In this document: positions 1-5,981 of the stretch, in pieces
Layout: each line of letters starts with the position of its first letter
Numbering within the stretch: position 1 is the first letter of the stretch
Source: Planctomycetaceae bacterium
GTDB lineage: Bacteria; Planctomycetota; Planctomycetia; Pirellulales; Thermoguttaceae
Direction: 5' to 3'
NCBI GenBank assembly: GCA_031283515.1
Contig: JAITBS010000552.1
Coordinates: forward strand, 1 to 8,966
Length of the DNA stretch: 8,966 nucleotides
The notes under the pieces: generated by a model
The model's input: only the letters and a program-made list of their open reading frames with translations
What the model was told of the DNA's origin: nothing
The model's database searches: none
Position numbers and translations under genes: made by a program

Positions 1-200
1 AAAAAAATAAACAATTAACTGCCGAGAAAAAAAAAGCTATCGCCGAGAAAAAACAAATTATTGCCGAGAAAGAACAAGTCATTACAGAGAAAGAACAAGT
101 TATTACAGAAAAAGAACAAGTCATTACAGAGAAAGAACAGGTCATTGCCGAAAAAGACAAACAAATTGCGGAACTTCTCGCTCAATTAACATCAAAATAA
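1..200 (+). CDS. 3' end of an Rpn-family (PD-(D/E)XK) protein, coiled-coil tail only
   Basis: The window opens inside this gene; codons run in frame from base 3 to a TAA at 198-200, giving 65 residues. What is visible is only the C-terminal tail, a run of heptads: EKKKAIA, EKKQIIA, three EKEQVIT, EKEQVIA, EKDKQIA, then ELLAQLTSK. Each heptad is one 21-bp unit, the first full one starting at base 24. The last 135 bases match the last 135 bases of the next gene (1198-1332) at about 121 positions by hand count, so the two genes are tandem paralogues. The nuclease domain lies outside the window and is inferred from the paralogue. The tail is predicted to be a coiled coil, in the place where Rpn proteins carry a variable C-terminal region. 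It has at least seven heptads against five in the neighbour. Whether the missing part is intact cannot be judged. Confidence 0.8.
   Translation, partial: KNKQLTAEKKKAIAEKKQIIAEKEQVITEKEQVITEKEQVITEKEQVIAEKDKQIAELLAQLTSK
24..170 (+). repeat. 21-bp tandem repeats encoding coiled-coil heptads (upstream copy)
   Basis: Seven consecutive 21-bp units begin at 24, 45, 66, 87, 108, 129 and 150. The three central units (66-128) encode the same heptad EKEQVIT and differ only at third codon positions; the outer units are more diverged. The period matches one coiled-coil heptad, so unit gain or loss keeps both the frame and the coil register. Confidence 0.85.
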
Positions 201-209
201 GGATTTTAT

Positions 210-250
210 TACGGAAATTCTACTGAATAATTACGATAATTACTTCCGTA
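210..250. repeat. Inverted repeat in the gap between the two Rpn genes
   Basis: TACGGAA at 210-216 pairs perfectly with TTCCGTA at 244-250, with a 27-nt loop that itself contains AATTA-CGA-TAATT. It starts 10 bases after the stop of the upstream gene, where a transcript end would be expected, but there is no T-tract. It may be a weak terminator, or a spacer repeat: the inner stretch from 222 resembles bases from about 4276. Confidence 0.3.
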
Positions 251-348
251 AATGTTCATGCCTGCCGTAAAAAACACTGTTAATTCCATACTGTTAATCC
301 CTAAACCAGCATGTTCAGGGAACAACCATAATTACAAAAGTAAACCCT

Positions 349-353
349 AGGAG
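349..353 (+). promoter_or_regulatory. Shine-Dalgarno site of the complete Rpn gene
   Basis: AGGAG ends 7 nt before the ATG at 361 and supports that start. It stands out because the other genes in the window have weak or no such sites. Confidence 0.75.
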
Positions 354-360
354 TTCAACG

Positions 361-1332
361 ATGAATCCCCCAATAGTGATAGCGAATCCGATTTACGATG
401 TTGTTTTCAAACGTCTTATGGATGATACGGAAAACGCCCGTTTTTTTATTGAGACGCTGCTTGATCAGGAAGTTGACAGTATCGAGTTCCGACCGCAAGA
501 ATATCCGTTGCCGAAAGATATTGTCGTTACGGCTTCGCAACTTCAGTTGCCCGGCAGTATGACCTTCTTTCGTTTGGATTTTCTCGCAACTATTAAAACG
601 TCGTCCGGTGATTATCAAAAAGTTCTTATCGAAGTTCAAAAAGGTAAAAAAACACTCGATATTAACCGATTCCGCAATTATCTTGCGGAACATTACAAAC
701 GTACCGATGATATTGAAATACCGGGAGTGGGTATTCACAAAGTTCCCTTACATATTATTACGATTTATATTCTTGGTTTTGAATTGGAATATATTACAAC
801 GCCAGCAGTTAAAATTGCCCGTGAATACATTGATTTGATTACGAAAAAACCCATAACTGCCAAAGATGAATTTGCAGAACAATTAACACACGACTGTATT
901 ATCATTCAGACCTCGCGTATTCATGGTTCTATTCAGACGGAGTTGGATGCTCTTTTAAGTCTTTTTGAACAAGATTATTTTGTGGATGAAGACCAACATT
1001 TTAAGTCCTATCTTCAACCCTTGAACAATAAAAAGATACACCGTATGGCAACAACCTTAGCGTATGTAGCGGCCTCTAATGAAGTTCGTTTGGAGATGGA
1101 TACCGAAGAATCCATACGCCGAATCGTGGAAGGTGATTCCAATAAGGAGATGCAGAAAATTCGTTATAAACTTGAACAAAAAGAAAAAGCTCTGGCAGAA
1201 AAAGAACAAGTTATTACAGAGAAAGAACAAGTCATTACAGAAAAAGAACAAGTCATTACAGCGAAAGAACAAGTCATTGCCGAAAAAGACAAACAAATTG
1301 CGGAATTACTTACCCAATTAAATTCTAAGTAA
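361..1332 (+). CDS. Rpn family recombination-promoting nuclease / putative transposase with coiled-coil tail
   Basis: The 323-residue protein starts NPIYDVVFKRLM, the usual opening of the Rpn/PDDEXK_2 family (often annotated as putative transposase). Candidate catalytic residues are D73 (RLDFLAT) and the E91-x-Q93 motif with K94 (VLIEVQK), the D...ExQ form of the PD-(D/E)XK fold in this family. Residues from about 100 to 240 fit the helical remainder. From about 262 to 320 the protein is a charged coiled coil containing three EKEQVIT heptads, AKEQVIA and EKDKQIA. The ATG at 361 is preceded by AGGAG at 349-353, 7 nt away, the only convincing Shine-Dalgarno site in the window. Family knowledge: E. 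coli Rpn proteins are DNA endonucleases that raise RecA-independent recombination, and some act as phage-defence toxins restrained by a C-terminal fragment translated from inside the gene. Activity here is not shown. A paralogue lies directly upstream. Confidence 0.88.
   Translation: MNPPIVIANPIYDVVFKRLMDDTENARFFIETLLDQEVDSIEFRPQEYPLPKDIVVTASQLQLPGSMTFFRLDFLATIKTSSGDYQKVLIEVQKGKKTLDINRFRNYLAEHYKRTDDIEIPGVGIHKVPLHIITIYILGFELEYITTPAVKIAREYIDLITKKPITAKDEFAEQLTHDCIIIQTSRIHGSIQTELDALLSLFEQDYFVDEDQHFKSYLQPLNNKKIHRMATTLAYVAASNEVRLEMDTEESIRRIVEGDSNKEMQKIRYKLEQKEKALAEKEQVITEKEQVITEKEQVITAKEQVIAEKDKQIAELLTQLNSK
1198..1302 (+). repeat. 21-bp tandem repeats encoding coiled-coil heptads (downstream copy)
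   Basis: Five 21-bp units begin at 1198, 1219, 1240, 1261 and 1282. The first three encode EKEQVIT and differ by synonymous changes only; the fourth encodes AKEQVIA and the fifth EKDKQIA. They match the upstream copy unit by unit at the 3' end, but that copy has at least two more units, so copy number has changed since duplication. Confidence 0.85.
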
Positions 1333-1448
1333 CACTAATTTATTTTGCCGAAATTATTCACTGTGAACCATCCAAGTTTGAGTGATTTTTTGGTGCATAT
1401 CGGCTATTTTTTAATTAGTTACCGATGGTTACACGTTTTGGCAACCTA

Positions 1449-1476
1449 TTGTCAAACACACGAAGTGGTTTATAAT
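1449..1476 (+). promoter_or_regulatory. Sigma-70 type promoter for the DHS-like gene
   Basis: TTGTCA at 1449-1454 (5 of 6 to TTGACA) is separated by 16 nt from a perfect TATAAT at 1471-1476. Transcription would begin near 1483, leaving a leader of about 45 nt before the ATG at 1529. This is the best promoter match I found in the window, although AT-rich DNA makes chance matches common. Confidence 0.6.
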
Positions 1477-1528
1477 ATGGATATATTTTTTATAAATATT
1501 GTTTTGTTGTATTTCTTTTGCAAAATCA

Positions 1529-2485
1529 ATGTCTTTTAAATTATTCGATCTTTCTCAATTACATTTGAAACCGCTTCATGAACGTCAACATGACATTTCA
1601 GCAGAGGTAATGATTCCACCTGAAGCTGTTGTTTCATTTGATCATCCGTCATTGGATAATCTCGCGGAGCAGATTCGCCAAGCCCGAAACCGGAATAGTA
1701 CAATTCTTTGGATGCTTGGAGCTCATGTTATTCGAACCGGCAATGCTCCCAATATGATTCAACTTATGAAAGAAGGTTATGTAACTCATTTTGCTTTAAA
1801 TGGAGCAGGAGCGATTCACGATTTCGAACTTGCTATGATTGGCGCAACAACAGAAAGTGTTGCCAAATATATTAGCGAAGGGCAATTCGGACTTTGGAAA
1901 GAATCGGGCAAAATCAATGATGCGGTAAAAGAAGGCGCCGATGAAGGACTTGGTTTTGGCGAAGCGGTTGGGCGAATGATAGATCGGGAAAATTTTCCGT
2001 ACAAGGAAAACAGTTTGCTTTGGAATGGTTACAAAAATCATGTTCCGGTAACAGTTCATGTTGGTATTGGTTGCGACATTATCCATGAACATCAAAATGT
2101 TGACGGGGCGGCAATCGGAATAACTTCTTATACAGATTTTTTGATTTATGTCCATTCGATTTCGAATTTGGAAGGCGGAGTTTTCTGTAATATCGGTAAT
2201 GCCGTAATGGGACCGGAAATTTTTCTGAAAGCATTGTCAATGGCTCGCAATGTTGCTTACCAAGAAGGTAAAAAGATTTCCAATTTTACAGCTGCAGTGT
2301 TTGATTTGCTTCCGCTGGAAGGGCTAGACCTGTTGGAAACACCGCCAAAACACGATCCGCGATTTTATTTTCGTCCTTGGAAGATGATTCTTGCTCAGAC
2401 GGTTACGGATGGAGGTTTGGCGTTTTATGTTGCCGGTGAACATAAAAATACAATACCTGCATTGACACGGAAAATTCGAATTTGA
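1529..2485 (+). CDS. Deoxyhypusine synthase-like protein
   Basis: From the ATG at 1529 the product is 318 residues (MSFKLF...). An in-frame TTG at 1499 would add ten residues but lies too close to the predicted transcription start, so ATG is preferred; neither has a clear ribosome site. Family signatures are HVIRTGNAPNM (66-76), NGAGAIHDFELA (91-102), GCDIIHEHQ followed by DGAAIG (181-197), EGGVFCNIGNAV (215-226) and FRPWK (281-285). Archaeal and eukaryotic deoxyhypusine synthase moves the aminobutyl group of spermidine onto a lysine of IF5A using NAD. Bacteria lack that target, and bacterial relatives are thought to act on free polyamines or related amines. K285 of RPWK may be the counterpart of the active-site lysine (SWGK in the eukaryotic enzyme); that alignment is my inference. 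No polyamine genes are nearby. The exact substrate cannot be told from sequence. Confidence 0.88.
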   Translation: MSFKLFDLSQLHLKPLHERQHDISAEVMIPPEAVVSFDHPSLDNLAEQIRQARNRNSTILWMLGAHVIRTGNAPNMIQLMKEGYVTHFALNGAGAIHDFELAMIGATTESVAKYISEGQFGLWKESGKINDAVKEGADEGLGFGEAVGRMIDRENFPYKENSLLWNGYKNHVPVTVHVGIGCDIIHEHQNVDGAAIGITSYTDFLIYVHSISNLEGGVFCNIGNAVMGPEIFLKALSMARNVAYQEGKKISNFTAAVFDLLPLEGLDLLETPPKHDPRFYFRPWKMILAQTVTDGGLAFYVAGEHKNTIPALTRKIRI

Positions 2486-2750
2486 AAATATTTGAAAATA
2501 CTTAAAAATATGGATTTATAGATTGATTGGTTTATGATTTAAAAATTGTAATATTTAATTGAAAATTTTATTTGAACCGCATCGGTAACATAAAAACGGT
2601 AGGTTATCAAGAGGTTTCCTATAAAAACGCAACGTTTATCTATAAATACTATAAATATTTGTTCCCTAACCAGGTCAAGTTGAAATATCTTATTATTACC
2701 GTTTTAAGGCAGATAAACAATCAACCAAGTGCTATCAAGAAGTATAAATT

Positions 2751-4124
2751 ATGTCTGAGTTAATTATTAGTGTTTCTGGTTTGCGCGGTGTTATTGGCGA
2801 GACGTTGACGCTTGATATTGCCATGCGTTATGTTACGGCGTTTTCTGCGTCGATGCCGTCGGGGACTTTTGTCATAACCCGTGACAGTCGTCCTACTGGA
2901 ACGATGTTGACTGATGTTATTCACTCTGTTTTGAATGCGACCGGACGTTCTACGATTGACGGCGAAATTGCCGCAACACCGACTACAGGTATTTTGATTC
3001 GCCAATTTGGAGCGGTGGGAGGTATTCAGGTTTCGGCATCGCATAATCCGATTGAGTTTAACGGAATCAAACTATTTTCGGGTGATGGCAGGATTATTTC
3101 TAAAAAATATGGCATGGATGTTTTAGAATATTACCGAAATGGAAAACCCCTATGGGTTCCGCACGATCAAATCGGAACTCGAACACTTTGTAAAAACACT
3201 ATTTCGGAACACCGTAAATCTATTATGCAAACGGTTGATATTGATGCTATTGCGAAACGGGAGTTTAAGGTATTACTTGATGCCAATCATGGAGTTGGAG
3301 CGATTCTTGGAGATTGGTTGCTTGAGAGTTTGGGTTGTGAGGTGATCATTCTCGGCGAACAACCGGATGGTCAATTTCAGCACACACCGGAACCAACTGC
3401 TGAAAATCTTATTGAAGTTTGCCGTTACGCTAAGGAGTTGAACATTGATATTGTTTTTTGTCAGGACCCGGATGCTGATCGTGTTGCGATTATTGATGCT
3501 GATGGTCGATATGTTGGCGAAGAATACACTATTGCTCTTTGCTTGGATCATCTTTTACGAATTTCAGAAAATTCCCATCATCCCTATCACAGGAAAAAGG
3601 GAGCGGTTGTTATCAACTGTGCGACGAGTCGAATGAACGAAGATATTGCGAACAAATATGGAGTTCCGATTTTCCGCAGTGCGGTTGGCGAGGCGAATGT
3701 GGTTGATTTGATGCTTGAAAAGGACGCCATGTTTGGTGGTGAAGGTAATGGTGGTCCGATTGATCCTGAAGTTGGTTTTGTTCGGGATAGTTTTGTCGGA
3801 ATGGCGTTGATTCTTGATGCGATGGCTTCAACCGGTAAAACTGTTGCGCAACTTGTTGACGAATTACCTCGGTATGTGTTTGTTAAACGAAAAATTGAAG
3901 TTAATCTTTCTGATGTTCCGGCGATACTCAATAAAACGGCTATGGTGTTTCAACATTTACCTTGTAATCGTTTGGATGGATTACGAATTGATCATGGAGA
4001 TGCTTGGGTTCTTTTGCGCGGCAGTAATACGGAACCGATTATTCGAATTTTTGCCGAAGCTCCAACCAATGATTATGCCAATCGACTCTGCAATGAGATC
4101 GAACAAATTGTAACCTCTTGCTGA
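2751..4124 (+). CDS. glmM: Phosphoglucosamine mutase (alpha-D-phosphohexomutase family)
   Basis: The 457-residue product shows all four phosphohexomutase signatures in order: the phosphoserine loop SASHNP (95-100, catalytic S97), the magnesium loop DPDADR (239-244), the sugar-specificity loop GGEGNGG (329-335) and the phosphate-binding loop RGSNTEP (423-429). The N-terminus SGLRGVIGETLT is typical. GlmM interconverts glucosamine-6-phosphate and glucosamine-1-phosphate in the cytoplasm, the step before UDP-GlcNAc for peptidoglycan and glycans. Usual bacterial GlmM has GGEQSGH in the sugar loop; the GEGNG form is what I associate with archaeal-type GlmM and related mutases, so phosphomannomutase or phosphoglucomutase activity is not excluded. 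The ATG at 2751 has only a weak AAGAAG upstream (2737-2742). The 265-bp gap before it holds AT-rich candidates such as TTGGTT-16-TAATAT (2527-2554), none convincing. Confidence 0.85.
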   Translation: MSELIISVSGLRGVIGETLTLDIAMRYVTAFSASMPSGTFVITRDSRPTGTMLTDVIHSVLNATGRSTIDGEIAATPTTGILIRQFGAVGGIQVSASHNPIEFNGIKLFSGDGRIISKKYGMDVLEYYRNGKPLWVPHDQIGTRTLCKNTISEHRKSIMQTVDIDAIAKREFKVLLDANHGVGAILGDWLLESLGCEVIILGEQPDGQFQHTPEPTAENLIEVCRYAKELNIDIVFCQDPDADRVAIIDADGRYVGEEYTIALCLDHLLRISENSHHPYHRKKGAVVINCATSRMNEDIANKYGVPIFRSAVGEANVVDLMLEKDAMFGGEGNGGPIDPEVGFVRDSFVGMALILDAMASTGKTVAQLVDELPRYVFVKRKIEVNLSDVPAILNKTAMVFQHLPCNRLDGLRIDHGDAWVLLRGSNTEPIIRIFAEAPTNDYANRLCNEIEQIVTSC

Positions 4125-4182
4125 ACCTAGAACATCGTAGTGAATAAACAATACGGCGATAGCCGGCTTGCCTCTGTGGACG

Positions 4183-4208
4183 GACGGAGATGAAGGACGG
4201 AGATGAAG
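4183..4208 (+). repeat. Two tandem copies of a 13-bp unit
   Basis: GACGGAGATGAAG occurs at 4183-4195 and again at 4196-4208 with no mismatch, followed by another GAC. It probably arose by slippage; no function is suggested. Confidence 0.8.
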
Positions 4209-4250
4209 GACGCTCGGCGTACAACACAATACGAAGCTCAACTGTTGCGG

Positions 4251-4272
4251 CTTCGAGGTGAAGAATAAAATG
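4251..4272 (-). repeat. Fragment of the right-end structured repeat
   Basis: CTTCGAGGTGAAGAA (4251-4265) is the exact reverse complement of 8731-8745, the outer hairpin and edge of the structured element. The next bases (TAAAAT) match the flank there with one change. It looks like a remnant of the same repeat family in opposite orientation. Confidence 0.45.
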
Positions 4273-4316
4273 TTCACTGAATAGTTACTATACCAAAAAC
4301 ACATGTTTTCTGCAAA

Positions 4317-4484
4317 ATAACGCCCGTTATTGCTCCACTGACGCCCGTCATTTCTCCAATGACGCCTGTCATTTCCTCAATAACGCCTGTCATTTCCTCA
4401 ATGACGCCCGTCATTTCCTCAATGACGCCTGTCATTTCCTCAATGACGCCTGTCATTTCTCCACTGACGCCCGTCATTTCCCCA
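4317..4484. repeat. Minisatellite: eight 21-bp palindromic units
   Basis: Units begin at 4317, 4338, 4359, 4380, 4401, 4422, 4443 and 4464; a ninth from 4485 is badly diverged. A typical unit reads ATGACGCCTGTCATTTCCTCA. Each holds an internal palindrome, ATGAC-GCCY-GTCAT, six base pairs long when the variable base is C, so RNA from either strand could fold into a row of small hairpins. Inner units are nearly identical and edge units carry more changes, as expected for an array that grows and shrinks by slippage. Because 21 is a multiple of three, frames stay open on both strands (TPVISSM on plus, EMTGVIE on minus). There are no spacers, so this is not a CRISPR array. Confidence 0.9.
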
Positions 4485-4504
4485 AACTCACCCGTGTTTT
4501 TGTT

Positions 4505-4546
4505 CGCAAGCGGAATTTTAACCATGTGTTGATCATTCCGCTTGCG
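4505..4546. repeat. 12-bp perfect inverted repeat beside the glycosyltransferase stop
   Basis: CGCAAGCGGAAT (4505-4516) pairs exactly with ATTCCGCTTGCG (4535-4546) across an 18-nt loop. It begins 10 bases beyond the minus-strand stop codon at 4557, as a transcript-end hairpin would, but no T-tract follows on either strand. It may end transcription by other means, protect the mRNA 3' end, or bind a protein. Confidence 0.6.
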
Positions 4547-4556
4547 GCACTATTCA

Positions 4557-5981
4557 TTATTCACTTGTTGTAGTTGTTGTTTCTGGTTTTTCAGCAACGA
4601 CAAAGAGATTGCCGCCAGGTAACAGGAACGACAATAAATCAGAAAACGGAATCATCATATTCAAAATTTTGAGTTGTACTTTCCCGATTTTGTTGCGGCG
4701 GAATAAAACTCCGTTCAATAACCATGAAAAAAAAGACGCCACATGAATACTTTGACATTTCACAAGATGAAAACCGGTTTCGCGGCAAAGTTGCCTCAAA
4801 TTCTGTTTCGTATAACGCCGTTGGTAGCCGAACGTTTTGTCAAGTTCACAAAACAATCCGGGATGTTGCGGAACAATCAGAAGGGCTTTACCGCCAGGGT
4901 TAATCATTTTGTAAATTCGTTTTAAAGTTGCCGTTTCATTTTTCGTTTTTTGGAGTCCGTGAATGTACAACACCGAATCAAATTCGTTATCCGGTAAGTT
5001 TTCCTCCGGCTCCGAATCAGGATCAAGAGACAACACCGTAACAACAGCATTACCGTCAAAAAGATTTTCAAGAAATCGGACACATTCTTCACGGTGATCC
5101 GAAACAACAAGTTTTTCGCGTTGCGGCAGAAGACGTGAAATCAGACCGGTATGGCTTTCCAGTTCGAGAATGGAGTTACCGAGATAAGGCAGCGAATAAC
5201 GGACAATATGGTAATAATAACGCCGAAGACTGTCCGGTGAATTTTGAACCTGAAGTATATCCGATTCTTTTGTATAGTCGTCAAGAAACCAATATTTCAG
5301 AATTGTCCAGACAGCACTGATACCATCTTTCCAATTGATCTTTTTACCTTCACTGTAATTTCGTCCGTGATAACTAATCGGAACTTCGTAAACACTTAAT
5401 CCGCGTTTGGCAATTTTAACCGTCATTTCCGGTTCAATTCCAAAACGGTTCGAACGAAGCGGAATAGATTTTAGAACTTGTCCCCGAAACGCTTTGTAAC
5501 ATGTTTCCATATCAGTCAAATCAAGACCCGTTACTAAATTTGAAAGAAACGTTAATAAATAGTTGCCGATTTTATGGTGATAAAACAACACTTTCCGCAT
5601 TTCCCGACTGGCGAACCGTGAACCATAAACAACATCTGCATAACCTGCCAACAATGGTTTAAGAATAAGATGATATTCTTGGGGATCGTATTCCAAATCA
5701 GCATCCTGAATAATTGCAAAATCTCCGGTCATCTCCTCAATTGCCCGTCGAACCGCTGCACCTTTCCCCAGATTCGACGGCTGTTCAAACGACCGAATCA
5801 TCGGGTAACGCTCACAAAGTTTCTGAATCACTTCAGGAGTTCGGTCTTTTGATGCGTCGTTGACAATAATAATTTCCTTTTCCAGACCTTCAGGAAGCCA
5901 AGCCGCAACAACACGTTCCACAAGACGTTCCAAATAGGCTTGTTCGTTATAAACCGGAATAAGAATTGAAAGTATTGGCAT
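4557..5981 (-). CDS. Bifunctional protein: GT2 glycosyltransferase fused to a degenerate class I methyltransferase-like domain
   Basis: The 474-residue product starts MPILSILIPVYNEQ, the opening of a GT-A fold family 2 glycosyltransferase of the dolichol/polyprenyl-phosphate sugar synthase type. Residues 38-46 (IIVNDASKD) and QDADLEYDP (92-100, with the metal-binding D93-x-D95) bind the nucleotide sugar; GSRFASR (120-126) and the later TCYKAFR region (about 160-166) fit the same family. Residues from about 245 to 465 form a methyltransferase-like domain, with the motif I region reading ILELESHTGLISRLL (271-285) where E-x-G-x-G-x-G is usual. Later parts, such as MINPGGKALLIVPQHPG (359-375), fit the fold well. 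No predicted trans-membrane anchor is obvious apart from hydrophobic stretches near 415-425 and 445-463. It likely glycosylates a polyprenyl carrier or surface glycan; acceptor and sugar are unknown. No Shine-Dalgarno site precedes the ATG. Confidence 0.85.
   Translation of the reverse strand: MPILSILIPVYNEQAYLERLVERVVAAWLPEGLEKEIIIVNDASKDRTPEVIQKLCERYPMIRSFEQPSNLGKGAAVRRAIEEMTGDFAIIQDADLEYDPQEYHLILKPLLAGYADVVYGSRFASREMRKVLFYHHKIGNYLLTFLSNLVTGLDLTDMETCYKAFRGQVLKSIPLRSNRFGIEPEMTVKIAKRGLSVYEVPISYHGRNYSEGKKINWKDGISAVWTILKYWFLDDYTKESDILQVQNSPDSLRRYYYHIVRYSLPYLGNSILELESHTGLISRLLPQREKLVVSDHREECVRFLENLFDGNAVVTVLSLDPDSEPEENLPDNEFDSVLYIHGLQKTKNETATLKRIYKMINPGGKALLIVPQHPGLFCELDKTFGYQRRYTKQNLRQLCRETGFHLVKCQSIHVASFFSWLLNGVLFRRNKIGKVQLKILNMMIPFSDLLSFLLPGGNLFVVAEKPETTTTTSE

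Larger units (their letters stand above)
4125..4556. other. Convergent intergenic gap (glmM / glycosyltransferase), repeat-rich
   Basis: Both flanking genes end into this 432-bp stretch. It contains, in order: two copies of a 13-bp unit GACGGAGATGAAG (4183-4208); a short stretch matching the right-end repeat element (4251-4265); an eight-unit 21-bp minisatellite (4317-4484); and a 12-bp perfect inverted repeat (4505-4546). A minus-strand reading frame of 83 codons (4274-4525) crosses the minisatellite, reading EMTGVIE over and over. The plus strand is open there too, so the frame is probably a by-product of the 21-bp period. I see no clear intrinsic terminator for glmM. Confidence 0.7.

Noticed and set aside
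1366..1430. AACCATC/GATGGTT inverted repeat after the Rpn gene as a terminator
   Set aside because: Only 7 bp with a 51-nt loop and no T-tract directly after it.
1345..1539. Small plus-strand frame of 64 codons
   Set aside because: It begins with TTG, spans the promoter of the DHS-like gene and overlaps its start; no family features.
2572..2763. Small plus-strand frame of 63 codons upstream of glmM
   Set aside because: TTG start, AT-rich composition giving Lys/Tyr/Ile-rich text, and overlap with the glmM start.
4317..4484. CRISPR array
   Set aside because: The units follow each other with no unique spacers.
1198..4484. Common origin of the two 21-bp repeat families
   Set aside because: Both have the same period and share GTCATT, but the rest of the unit differs; the period is easily explained by slippage plus frame keeping.
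4274..4525. Minus-strand reading frame of 83 codons made of EMTGVIE repeats
   Set aside because: It is carried by the 21-bp minisatellite, which is open on both strands; it has no clear ribosome site and no recognisable fold, so I list the array and not a gene.
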